A DNA stretch of 64,000 nucleotides from positions 3,844,001-3,908,000 of the forward strand of contig NZ_CP114901.1 in NCBI RefSeq assembly GCF_027497175.1, given 5' to 3'. This document shows, in pieces, positions 47,338 to 56,420 of this stretch (positions are counted from its first letter, which is position 1; every line of letters starts with the position of its first letter). The notes under the pieces were generated by a model that did not search any database, was not told where the DNA came from, and saw only the letters and a list, made by a program, of their open reading frames with translations. Source of the stretch: Verrucosispora sp. WMMD573 (lineage in GTDB: Bacteria; Actinomycetota; Actinomycetes; Mycobacteriales; Micromonosporaceae). Both the position numbers and the translations under genes were made by a program.

Positions 47338-49836
47338 TCAGCGACGAAAAGGTACGTCCTTCCCGGCGAGGTGTGCGTCCTTCGGGCCACTGAACCCATC
47401 GGATCGGTGTCCTCCGATGGCGCCGGAGAGCTGATCCAGTTCCTCCGAGCCGTCCAGCTCGGAACGTACTCGCTCGAGTGAGGCGGCAAGCTCGGGCGCC
47501 TGGCTGCGCAACACGGCCAGGTCGGCACGCCGGTCGAGAATCTGCGCCCACAGGATTGCGCGGCCTGCTTCGAGCAGCGTGACAGCTGTCGTGTGCCGGC
47601 CGGCATCGGTGGCCGTAGCGGCCGCGTCCCGGGCCAGGCCGGACCAGCCGGCGATCGCATACTCCCGATCGACGCGTCGGACACCCGGCCAGGACAACGC
47701 GGCCAGCAGGCGCACCGCGGTGGCATAGCCGTCGGCGCCATCGGCTCGGGCACCGAGCCGGGCCGCGGTCCGGCCCCACGCCGTGCCCGCGACAGTCCGG
47801 ACGGCTACCGGCGCGGCGGGTGCTGAGGCGGCACACCACCAGCAGTCCCGGGCTTCGCGTAGGTCGGTGGCGGTCGCCCGCTGCTCGTACGCGCTGCCGA
47901 GATTGACCAGCGACCGGGACCAGCCCGGCGACCCTGGCTCGGCCGCCGCGACCGACTCGGTGCCCAGCCGGACGGCGTCGTCCAGGTCCTGTGGCTGACG
48001 GGTGCGCTCGAACCGGCGCAGCAGCGCGAGACCCACGTTGGATAGCCGGCTGTGCCGCTCCGGGGCGCTGCCGTCGGTCTGATCGACCGCGCGGAGCCCA
48101 TCGACGATCGCCGCATCGAGTTCGGTGAGGTCACCGTTACGCAGGTATCGGGTCTGCCGGATAACACATATGTTGGACAGTCGAGCGGGTAGGGCGGGGC
48201 TGCTCGGCGGGGTGGCTGCGACCGCCTCCCGCATGGTGCTGATCGCCTCGTCGAGGTCGGCATCTTGTTCGGTGCGGGTGAACCGGGCCTGAAGGAAGAG
48301 GCTCAGGTTCGTAAGGTAGCGGGGTCGATCGATGTGACCAATAGGCACCAGTTCGGTGGCCTGCCGGCCGACGGTGACGGCCTCGTCGATGTCCTCGACG
48401 GCGCCGTGCCTGTCGAAACGTGCCTGCAGCACGCCGGCCAGCGTCGACAGGCACCGGGCCCAGTCGGTGGGGGACTGGCCGGCGAAGGTGGCCGCCTGGC
48501 GGCCGTATAGCACCGCCTGGTTCAGGTCGTCGCCGGCGCCGAACCGTTCGAAACGGGTAAGCAGGCTCCCGGCCAGGTTGGACAGATAACGGCCCTGGTA
48601 ATGGTCATCGGCAGCGGCGTTGGAGACCGCCTGCTGCTGAACCTTGACGGCCGCGTCAAGGTCGTGTCGTGCGCCGGTCGACTGGAAACGCAGCCGCAGC
48701 ATCGCCCCAAGGTTGCTGCTATAACGGGCGACGCCGGGATGCCCGGCGGGTGCGGTAGCGAGGGCGTCACCGGTCACCGTGATCGCCTCGTCGAGGTCGG
48801 CCCAGGCACCGGCGAGGTCGTATCGGGCACGCAGGGTGTTGCCCAAATTGACCTTGATACCGAAAACCCGCGGATGCCTGGCTGGTACCACGGCAACAGC
48901 CCGCCGGTGCGCCGTCAGCGATTCGTCTAGGTCACCGCTGTCGCCGGTTGCCTCGAACCTGGTCCGCAACGCCGAGCCCAGACCCGACAACCGTGCCCCG
49001 AGATCCGGGTCGTCGAGGTCACTGTGGTCGACGGCCAGGCGCGCCTGGCGTACCGCCTCGGTGAGGTCGGCGAGGTCTCCGGTGGCCTCGTAGCGGACGG
49101 TTAGGGCCTGAGCGAGGTTCGCGGCGTGCCCGGCCGAGCCGGACCCGGACGCGGCCTGAGACAGGGAGCGGACCGCGTCGTCGATGTCGGCGGGCATCCG
49201 GGTATGCCCGAACCGGGCGAGCAAGGCGGTGCCGAGATTGTTGAGCAGGTCGGCCCGCAGTGGTCCGGGCTCGACGGCCGCGGTTCGGTACAGCTCAATT
49301 GCCTCGTCTAGGTCGGCCACATCGCCGGTCGCCTCGAACCGCTCACCCAGCGCGGCACCCACGTTGATCCGCCCTGCCCGCACGGTCGCCTCTGCGCCCC
49401 AGCGCAGCGCGACGCGTCCGGCTGCAATCGCCAAGTCAAGCAATCCCCGTCGCTGGAACTCGGCACACGCGTCGACTGCGGCGATAGCGGCCACCGGTCG
49501 CAGCAAAATTGGCACCACCTGCGGTTCCTCCAAGGCGACGGCCAGGGCCACAGCGCCGGCATGCCGCTTCGCAGCACGTCGGCCCTCCGATGTGGCCACA
49601 GCTAAGGCCCGGCAGTGATGCAGGCAGGCCGACACGATCAACATCCGGTGCCTTAGCTGCGTCCCCGCGGCTCCGGCGGAGTCACGGACGAGGCGCTCGG
49701 CAAGCGATGCAGTGCCCGCTGCGGTCACCCCGGTGTAGTCGCCGACGGCGAAGGCGGCGAGCCGCCGTTCGGCGTCGGGCAGATCCTCAGCGATGGTGGC
49801 ACCCCGATCGATCTGGTGGTCATCCGCTTCTAGCAT
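47338..49836 (-). CDS. TPR protein 3 (CHAT-less)
   Basis: 832 residues from ATG 49836; the frame is open to 50193, but that part is the antisense of the neighbouring gene. After an N-terminal helical domain ('IAEDLPDAERRLAAFAVGDYTG'), about a dozen regular TPR units of roughly 45 residues carry the phrase 'RFExTGDxxDLDEAI...A...P.....R...L.NLG..L..R'. The end holds 'LLAALSWPGVRRVDREYAI' and 'AVTLLEAGRAILWAQILDRRADLAVLRSQAPELAASL', the pre-CHAT linker, then a 35-residue tail. Only 36 bases separate its start from that of divergent TPR protein 4. Confidence 0.82.
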   Translation of the reverse strand: MLEADDHQIDRGATIAEDLPDAERRLAAFAVGDYTGVTAAGTASLAERLVRDSAGAAGTQLRHRMLIVSACLHHCRALAVATSEGRRAAKRHAGAVALAVALEEPQVVPILLRPVAAIAAVDACAEFQRRGLLDLAIAAGRVALRWGAEATVRAGRINVGAALGERFEATGDVADLDEAIELYRTAAVEPGPLRADLLNNLGTALLARFGHTRMPADIDDAVRSLSQAASGSGSAGHAANLAQALTVRYEATGDLADLTEAVRQARLAVDHSDLDDPDLGARLSGLGSALRTRFEATGDSGDLDESLTAHRRAVAVVPARHPRVFGIKVNLGNTLRARYDLAGAWADLDEAITVTGDALATAPAGHPGVARYSSNLGAMLRLRFQSTGARHDLDAAVKVQQQAVSNAAADDHYQGRYLSNLAGSLLTRFERFGAGDDLNQAVLYGRQAATFAGQSPTDWARCLSTLAGVLQARFDRHGAVEDIDEAVTVGRQATELVPIGHIDRPRYLTNLSLFLQARFTRTEQDADLDEAISTMREAVAATPPSSPALPARLSNICVIRQTRYLRNGDLTELDAAIVDGLRAVDQTDGSAPERHSRLSNVGLALLRRFERTRQPQDLDDAVRLGTESVAAAEPGSPGWSRSLVNLGSAYEQRATATDLREARDCWWCAASAPAAPVAVRTVAGTAWGRTAARLGARADGADGYATAVRLLAALSWPGVRRVDREYAIAGWSGLARDAAATATDAGRHTTAVTLLEAGRAILWAQILDRRADLAVLRSQAPELAASLERVRSELDGSEELDQLSGAIGGHRSDGFSGPKDAHLAGKDVPFRR

Positions 49837-49872
49837 TACCACGGGCTGCCACCAGCCGGTAGCGTTCCGATC

Positions 49873-52638
49873 GTGGCACGCGATGAGCCGGACGCTCGGG
49901 AGGTACTGCTGGCTCGGGTCGAGGCGAGAGTGGCACGGTACGCCGATACCCTCGACAGCGCTCACGTCCTCGGCCCGCAAGCGGCTGCAGAGGCAGCCGC
50001 CCTGCTGGCCATCGTCGACCGAGCAGAGCATCTGGACGCAGAGGTAATGCTCGCGGTGGCCTACCTGCATTGGGTACGGGCCGACCACGTCGACGCCGAG
50101 GCAAAAGAGGCCGAGGTCGCCATCGCCGTGCCGTTGTTCGCCGACCTGTACACGCTGGATCCAGGCTTGCTGCCGCCCTCGCTGCATGCGCAACTGGACG
50201 AGGCCACCGGCATTCGGGCCTACCGGTCGTGGGAGCAGACCGGCGATCCTCAGGCGCTCGACGAAGCGGTGGGACTGCTACGAACCGCCTGCACCGAAGG
50301 TGGCGGAGGGCCCCGACGGCTGTCCAACCTGTCCAGCACGCTGCGGCAACGGTTCCTGCTCACCGGGGACAGGTCCGACATCGACGAAGCAGTCGTGTCG
50401 GCTGCGGAAGCGGTACGCCGCGCGGAGTCCACCGACCCCAACCGGGGCGCGTGGCTGTCGAACCAGGGCAGCGCCCTGCTGGCCCGTTTCGGCCACTCCG
50501 GTGACCCGGCCGACCTGGACACCGCAGTGGCCGCGCTGCGGGCGGCGACCGCCGCTGCCCCGGGCGGCGTCTACCTGTCCAACCTCGCGGCAGCCCTGAT
50601 CACTCGGCACACCATCAGTGCGGACTCGGGAGACTTGACCGCGGCGCAGGCCGCAGCCCGCGCGGCGGTCACCGGCCCCGGCCACGACGACCAGAGTCTC
50701 GCCGATGCGACGGCGGTGCTCTGCCTCGTGCTGACCCGCGGCTACGACGTGTCCGGTGACCCAAACATCCTGGCCGAGGCGATCACCGCCGGCGAACAGG
50801 CGGTACGTCTGGGCGGCGGCCCCGAGGCACTGACCAATCTCGCCGTTGCGCTGGTGAACCGGTACCTGATGACTGGCTTTGTCGCTGATCTTGACACCGC
50901 TGTCGATCTCGGCCGGCAGGCGGCGGCCGACAGCACCGCCGCCGGACAGGCCATCAACCTGTCCAACCTCGCCGACACTCTGCAACTCCGCTTCGCCGCT
51001 GGCGCACCCAGCAACGTCCTCGACGAGGCGGTCGACGTGGCCGCGAAGGCAGTGGCGGTCGCCGGACCCGACGATCCGGGCCAGGTCACCTACCTGGCCA
51101 ACCTTGGCGCCGCCCACCTGACCCGGCACGAAATCACCGGTCACGACGACGACCTGGAGGCAGCGCTGGCCGCCGCCCGATCGGCGGTGGACGCGGCCGG
51201 GCCGGCGCACCGGGCTCGGCCCTTGGCCGAGACCACTCTGGGTCTGGCGCTACTCGCCCGGTACGAAACCGACGGCGCACCGGCCGACCTGGACGAAGCG
51301 GTTCTTCTGGCCCGGGCCGCTGCTGCCGCTGAAACCGGTGTCAACGACCGGATCAGCTGCCTGGGCAACCTGTACGCCGCCCTGCAGCAGCTGTTCGCCC
51401 GGGACGGCGAACCAGCCCTGCTCGACGAAGCGGTGAACGCGGCCGCGGAAGCGGCACGACTGGCCGGTGGGACCGCGCACGCCGCTGTGACTCAGTCGAA
51501 CCTGTCCGCCGCCCATGGACTGCGGCAGGAGGCGACAGGCGCACCGGCCGACGTAGAAGCGGCAGTGGACGCTGCGCAGCGCGCGGTCGTCGCGACAAGT
51601 CCTGGCGACCGCGCCCTGGCAGCCCGGTACGGCAACCTCAGTGCCGCCCGGCTAGCCCGGTTCACTCAGTTCGGTGCCCTGACCGACCTGGACGACGCGA
51701 TCACCGCCGCCCGGCAGGCGGTCGCGGTCTCCACCGGTCCCGCCGTCCTGGCGACCTCCCGGTCGGGACTGGCAGCGGCCCTTTACCACCGGTTCACCGT
51801 CGTTCAGGACTGCGCAGACCTGGACGAGGCAGTGGACGCCGCCCGCGCCTCTGTCGCGGGTTCTCCCAAAGAGGCACCGGAGCGGCCTGGCCGTCGCGCC
51901 AACCTCGCCAGCGTGCTGATGGTCCGCGACCGCCCCGACGACCTGGATGAGGCCATCGAGCAATACCAGGAAGCGGTCGCGGCGGTCACCGGTGCACCGG
52001 TCCTGCGGGCCGCGCTGCAGTCCAATCTCGCGCATGCGCTGAGCCGCCGGTACATGCTCACCGGCTCGGCTGCCGACCTGACCGCTGCGATCAGCGTGGG
52101 ACGCGAGGCGCTGGAATCGGCGGGCAGCCGTCCAGTACCGGATCGGGCCACCTACCTGGTCAACCTCGCCCGCGCGCTGCACCTGTACGCCGAGCGGACC
52201 GATGACACCGCGGCCACCAGTGAAGCACTGAACCTACTGGCACAAGCGGAAGCGGCGGCTGAAACACCGGCCGAGGACCGACTGACCGCAGCGGTCGAAC
52301 GGGGCCGTATCGCAGCCGTGGCCGGCAACTGCGAGCAGGCCCGCGCCGGATACTCGGCGGCAGCTCGACTGCTGCCCGAGGCCGCCTGGACCGGACTGGA
52401 CCGCCGCTCCCGGGAACGGCACCTGAGTCGCACCACCGCAATCGGTGCCGACGCTGCGGCCTGGCAGCTGACGGCGGCGGACATACCGGCTGCGATTGAG
52501 CTGCTGGAACTGGGCCGGTCGGTGCTGTGGACCAGCCTGCTTGATCAGCGGCCCGACCTGTCATTGCTGAAACACGAGCACCCAGAGTTGGTCCGGCGCC
52601 TGGTCGAGGTCGGTGCCCGCCGTCACCTACTGCACTGA
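49873..52638 (+). CDS. TPR protein 4 (CHAT-less)
   Basis: 921 residues from GTG 49873. A conserved N-terminal region ('LLARVEARVARYADT', 'VMLAVAYLHWVRADHVDA', 'AVPLFADLYTLDPGLLPPSL') corresponds to the helical head also seen in TPR protein 5. Fourteen or so TPR units follow, many with '.RF..TGD..DLDEAV..A..AV.......R...L.NL...L'. It closes with 'AIELLELGRSVLWTSLLDQRPDLSLLKHEHPELVRRL' and stops, so the CHAT domain is absent. Divergent from TPR protein 3 across 36 bases, so the two must share or overlap promoters. Confidence 0.82.
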   Translation: MARDEPDAREVLLARVEARVARYADTLDSAHVLGPQAAAEAAALLAIVDRAEHLDAEVMLAVAYLHWVRADHVDAEAKEAEVAIAVPLFADLYTLDPGLLPPSLHAQLDEATGIRAYRSWEQTGDPQALDEAVGLLRTACTEGGGGPRRLSNLSSTLRQRFLLTGDRSDIDEAVVSAAEAVRRAESTDPNRGAWLSNQGSALLARFGHSGDPADLDTAVAALRAATAAAPGGVYLSNLAAALITRHTISADSGDLTAAQAAARAAVTGPGHDDQSLADATAVLCLVLTRGYDVSGDPNILAEAITAGEQAVRLGGGPEALTNLAVALVNRYLMTGFVADLDTAVDLGRQAAADSTAAGQAINLSNLADTLQLRFAAGAPSNVLDEAVDVAAKAVAVAGPDDPGQVTYLANLGAAHLTRHEITGHDDDLEAALAAARSAVDAAGPAHRARPLAETTLGLALLARYETDGAPADLDEAVLLARAAAAAETGVNDRISCLGNLYAALQQLFARDGEPALLDEAVNAAAEAARLAGGTAHAAVTQSNLSAAHGLRQEATGAPADVEAAVDAAQRAVVATSPGDRALAARYGNLSAARLARFTQFGALTDLDDAITAARQAVAVSTGPAVLATSRSGLAAALYHRFTVVQDCADLDEAVDAARASVAGSPKEAPERPGRRANLASVLMVRDRPDDLDEAIEQYQEAVAAVTGAPVLRAALQSNLAHALSRRYMLTGSAADLTAAISVGREALESAGSRPVPDRATYLVNLARALHLYAERTDDTAATSEALNLLAQAEAAAETPAEDRLTAAVERGRIAAVAGNCEQARAGYSAAARLLPEAAWTGLDRRSRERHLSRTTAIGADAAAWQLTAADIPAAIELLELGRSVLWTSLLDQRPDLSLLKHEHPELVRRLVEVGARRHLLH

Positions 52639-52732
52639 TGCCAGGACTGACCGTTTCCACTTCGGCGTCGACCTGAGGCGACCGGTGGAACAGAGGGATG
52701 TTTGACTCTGTGGCGCGTCGTGGTTCACCTGG

Positions 52733-52933
52733 CTATCGAGCGCTTGGGGGCCAGAGACCCGCGCGACCGCGTTCGGGTAGCTCAAGGGCGTTGGTACGGT
52801 GGCCGGCGCTGAGGACGCAGGCTGCGGCGTCGGTGGCGAGCGAGAGGGCTGTTCGCCTGGAGGGCCTTTCCTCGAAGCGGCGGTGTTGGCGTTGCCAGGC
52901 AGCGACGGGAAGTACCTCGATGGCTGCGCTCAA
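52733..52933 (-). pseudogene. TPR/CHAT-linker fragment in 480-bp gap
   Basis: The space between TPR proteins 4 and 5 (52639-53122) holds one recognisable piece: a minus-strand frame reading 'LSLATDAAACVLSAGHRTNALELPERGRAGLW', clearly the pre-CHAT linker of this protein family ('L.TDAAAC...AG....A.ELLE.GR..LW'). Nothing upstream or downstream continues it. It is the leftover end of another TPR gene, evidence of loss by recombination between repeats. The rest of the gap shows no gene. Confidence 0.55.
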
Positions 52934-53122
52934 ACCGGACTCGCATTTCCCCCGCCGCTGCCCGCTCGGCGGCGGAAGCTGTTCAACACGTACGCCGGGT
53001 CGGCCAGCGGCGACGCCGTAAAGCGACCTGCCCGATGTTCAGGTGGTCGGCAACATGAGCGGCAACCCCTCGATACGGACTGGTGGGCTGGCTGCGCCGG
53101 AGATCAACGCAGCGGCTGAGGT

Positions 53123-55048
53123 TTACAATCGCCACTTTTGAATGGCGTCTAGGGTGGACCGATCGAGGGCGGCGCGGCAGTTAGACAACTGCTCGGCCAA
53201 ATCAGGCGCGACGTGGTGCAAGTCAGTCAGGTCGATGCGCGTGCTTAACACTTGGGACCAGTAGACTCCGCAGCCTGCATATAGCAGCGTGGCAGCAAGA
53301 TCGGGGCTGCCGGCGGCGATTGCACACGCGGCACCATCGCGAGCGAGTGAAACGGACTGGGTCTGCAGAAGGTACTGCTGGTCGCGATGGCTGATTCCCC
53401 TCCAAGTCAGCAACGGAAGCAGTTTCACCGCCTCTGTGTAGGGTTCGGCTGCGGCGGCAGGACCGCTACGCTGTACGACTGCGTGTGCCCACGATTTGGC
53501 TGCGGATAGGCGAACCATCGCTGGGGCGACTGATGACTGGCTTGCTTCCACCCACCCATGTATCGCCTCGTCTAAATCCCCAGCAACTCTCAGGGTTTCG
53601 AACCGAGTAGCCAGCGCGGCGCTAAGGTTGCAAAGCATTGAGGCGCGGTCAGGGTGTCCGTCGGGGACAGACGCAAGGGCTTCTCGACTTACCATCGTCG
53701 CTTCATTCAGGTCCTCAACAGCCCCGGTACGGTCGGCCAAGGTGCTTAGCGTGTTGCCTAGGTTCGCCAGCACCGCGGCGCGATCGGAGTGATGAGCAGG
53801 GGTGATTGCCGCCGCCTCCCTACCAAGGTGAACTGCCTCATCCAAGCTCCCGACGTCAGTCCGCTCGAACCAAGCCGCCAGCATGTAGGCGAGGTTGGTT
53901 AATCGCCCGGCGCGGTGAGGATGATTGATGGCGGTGGCCTTTACCGCCTGCCGACCCGCGGCAATTGCCGCCTCCAGGTCCTCAATCTCATTTGTCCGAC
54001 CGAATCGACCGTGCAGTGCTATGGCGAGATAAGACCAGCGGATCGCGTACTTGCGGTGACCTTCAGGGGTTGCGGCAACGGCCTGCCGGGCAAGGCTGAC
54101 GGCCTCGTCCAGATCAGCAGCGGCCCCGAGCCGATCGAATCGGGAAAGAAGCGCGACGCTTAGGTTCGACAAGCAGCCGCCATGGTCTGGGTGACCGTCC
54201 GAGAGTTCGGCCACTGCCATCCGACCCAAGCGGACCGCCTCGTTCAACTCTCCGATTTTCCCTGTTCTGTCAAACCGTGCACGCAGTGCGAGACTGAGGC
54301 TGGAAAGATACGCGGCCCGGTCAAGATGGCCGTCGGGGGTGGCAGTTACCGCCTGCTGACCAACGCTGATTGCTTCATCGAGGTCGGTAATCGCTCCGCC
54401 CTCCTCGAATTGCATGCGCAGATGGTTGCCGAGGTTGGATAGATACTTGGCGCGCTCGGGGTGCCCATCTGGGGTGGCGGCAACGGCGTCCCGGGTAACA
54501 GCCACTGCTTCGTCCAGGTCGGTGATCGCGCTTGTGCGCTCGAACCGGAAGCTCAGTGCGACTCCGAGGTCCGACAACAGGCCGGTCCGATCGCAGTGCT
54601 CGTCAGATGTGGCAGATAAGGCGGCCGTGAGGGCGGCAATGGCGTGTGTCAACGCAGCAGGGTCATCCCGGCTTGCAACCCGCTTGAGTAGACCCGTAGC
54701 GAACGCAGCCAGCCGACCCGCATCGATTTTATAGCCATCGGTAGTCAGATATTCGCGTACTGCTCTAGGTACTGCACTTTGATCTTCTTGGAATATCAAA
54801 GTGAACAGCCCCATCGCCGTACGCAAGTCACCCTCGTCCTGACCTTCCGGCAGGGCGCGATGGCGACACCAATGCAGCCACGCCACCAAGCGTGCTACCT
54901 CAAACGATAGACCACCCTCGGCACCTGCGGCCTGACTCAGTAGGTCACGCGCCTCGACGGCCGCCTCCGGATCCTGAACGGGGCGCGCGTCGCCTTGCTC
55001 AAACGCGCGAATTCGAGTGATGAGCCTACCGATCCGCTCGTCGTTCAC
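53123..55048 (-). CDS. TPR protein 5 (CHAT-less)
   Basis: 641 residues. GTG 55048 is preferred over TTG 55075 because GAGAGG lies nine bases before it. The N-terminal head ('DERIGRLITRIRAFEQGD', 'FEVARLVAWLHWCRHRALP', 'AMGLFTLIFQEDQSAVPRAVREYL') parallels that of TPR protein 4. About eight very regular TPR units carry 'AVAATPDGHPERAKYLSNLGNHL' and 'RFDRTG...DLDEAV'. The end, 'LAATLLYAGCGVYWSQVLSTRIDLTDLHHVAPDLAEQL', is the pre-CHAT linker, then 25 residues and stop. Base composition is visibly less GC-rich than the other TPR genes, suggesting separate acquisition. Confidence 0.82.
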   Translation of the reverse strand: MNDERIGRLITRIRAFEQGDARPVQDPEAAVEARDLLSQAAGAEGGLSFEVARLVAWLHWCRHRALPEGQDEGDLRTAMGLFTLIFQEDQSAVPRAVREYLTTDGYKIDAGRLAAFATGLLKRVASRDDPAALTHAIAALTAALSATSDEHCDRTGLLSDLGVALSFRFERTSAITDLDEAVAVTRDAVAATPDGHPERAKYLSNLGNHLRMQFEEGGAITDLDEAISVGQQAVTATPDGHLDRAAYLSSLSLALRARFDRTGKIGELNEAVRLGRMAVAELSDGHPDHGGCLSNLSVALLSRFDRLGAAADLDEAVSLARQAVAATPEGHRKYAIRWSYLAIALHGRFGRTNEIEDLEAAIAAGRQAVKATAINHPHRAGRLTNLAYMLAAWFERTDVGSLDEAVHLGREAAAITPAHHSDRAAVLANLGNTLSTLADRTGAVEDLNEATMVSREALASVPDGHPDRASMLCNLSAALATRFETLRVAGDLDEAIHGWVEASQSSVAPAMVRLSAAKSWAHAVVQRSGPAAAAEPYTEAVKLLPLLTWRGISHRDQQYLLQTQSVSLARDGAACAIAAGSPDLAATLLYAGCGVYWSQVLSTRIDLTDLHHVAPDLAEQLSNCRAALDRSTLDAIQKWRL

Positions 55049-55194
55049 GCGCCGGAACCTCTCTGCCGGAGACAATAACGACCACTAATCTACGAAACGC
55101 TCGATGGGCTGACCCAGCGGCTTTGCGTAATCGGTTGAGGTGCGTCTGACCTGGCCGTACGGTCGTGTGGCCTGTATGGAGGGTGAAGGGAGAC

Positions 55195-55437
55195 GGGTGT
55201 GGCCCGTCGGTGATCATGGAGTTGCTGAGACAACATGACACCGAGAAGGACCACACCCGCGCATGTCATCATCGCTGATCGACGTGATCCGTCAGCACGC
55301 CCCTGCCCCGGCGGCCGACTCCCGGCCCGCTGGCGGTAAGGCGTATGGCCTGTTGACGGCTCTGGCGCGGGTGCCTGACCCGCGTGACCCGCGGGGGGTT
55401 CGGTATCCCCTGGCGAGTGTGCTCGCGGTCGCGGTCC
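55195..55437 (+). pseudogene. ISAs1-like transposase fragment with IS end
   Basis: ATG 55263 begins 'SSSLIDVIRQHAP', then 'LLTALARVPDPRDPRGVRYPLASVLAVAV', the N-terminal DDE_Tnp_1-associated segment of ISAs1-type transposases. Homology ends near 55437, where the frame runs into unrelated sequence and stops at 55469; the catalytic DDE domain is missing. An inverted repeat GGGTGTGG (55195-55202) / CCACACCC (55251-55258) lies directly upstream, probably part of the IS left end. Only the 5' end of the insertion sequence survives, marking the border of the TPR island. Confidence 0.6.
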
Positions 55438-55465
55438 CCGACATCGACAAGTGGAGACACCACGT

Positions 55466-55696
55466 ATGACCACTTCCGAGAGCGACGCCGACCCGACCCA
55501 ACTGTGGCGGATCACCATCCCGGTGATCGCCTCGGCCAGTGAGGTCGACGCCCTGACCGATCGCCTGGTCGAGACGCTCTGCCCGGACCCCAACCACGAA
55601 GGACCGTGCCCGACCCCCTGGGCGTTGCACGTCACCGACGGCAACTCGCTCAGCAAAGCTGAGCAGCGCCGCCAGGTTGTGGGGCTACGCCTTTAA
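55466..55696 (+). CDS. Small hypothetical protein, possibly 3'-truncated
   Basis: 76 residues from ATG 55466, with GGAG nine bases upstream. Sequence 'LWRITIPVIASASEVDALTDRLVETLCPDPNHEGPCPTPWALHVTDGN' is beta-alpha with two Cys and a conserved-looking 'LCPDPNHEGPCPTPW'. It is similar to small proteins I have seen often in Actinobacteria without known function. The final residues ('QVVGLRL') look out of place, so the natural C-terminus may have been lost when the flanking DNA was rearranged. Confidence 0.5.
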   Translation: MTTSESDADPTQLWRITIPVIASASEVDALTDRLVETLCPDPNHEGPCPTPWALHVTDGNSLSKAEQRRQVVGLRL

Positions 55697-56420
55697 CTCG
55701 CTCGTCAAGCATTTGTACCGGGCCTACCTACCGGAGCCGGCGACCAGTCACAGACTTGCGGGGACCCTCACTTCGTTATCCAAGCTCGATGTGGCGGCGG
55801 GTAAGCCGTTGCTGGAACCCTTGACTCGGGTGGTTCTGCGAGCCGATCTTGGCTATCGCGCCTGTGAATCGCCTGGTAGGCGTGTCGAGCCGGCGTCTCC
55901 GAGAGTGTTGTTAGACCGCTTGACAGTGGACGATTTTTGGGTAAAACGGGCGCGGTTGACCTATCCGACGTCGACTGGTGGACGTGGTTGGTGTGGGCCG
56001 CCTTCGTCCAGCTACACCTCGCCTGAGGTGCCCTCGTCGATCTACGCCGGCACTGGAGGGCCCTGCATCATCCGGCTGCGTTTTCACGTCGGTGGGCGGT
56101 GGGGTGGAGGCGGCCACGATCGGCACCGAGCGTGCTGGTGGCGGCGGGTCGCGATCTCCGCCGCAGTGCGCCAGTGCCTCGGCGGCAGGGCAGGTTAGTG
56201 GTCAGCAGGGCGGCGCACAAGGTGTGCCCCTGATCACATATTGATTTCCATCGAACGGTTTCCCGTCGCCCTAAGTGATCAAGCGATGTCACGCCCATCA
56301 ATGCATTGTTCATGATCGATATTGCGTGGTGGGTGACGGTTTTTTCGTGGCGAAGCGGGGCGGTCGGGGGGAGGTCGAGGCCCTACTGTCGCTGCCACTG
56401 CTTGCTCTCAGCGGGGGTGT
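55697..56420. other. No convincing gene
   Basis: About 720 bases between the small ORF and the LamG gene. A plus frame continues to 56198, but its translation is Arg/Gly/Ser-rich without domains; other frames are no better. The last ~150 bases are more AT-rich (around 56225-56350) and probably contain the promoter of the LamG gene. Confidence 0.5.

Noticed and set aside
55677..56198. 173-codon plus ORF after the small gene at 55.5 kb
   Set aside because: Low-complexity Arg/Gly/Ser translation and no ribosome-binding site.
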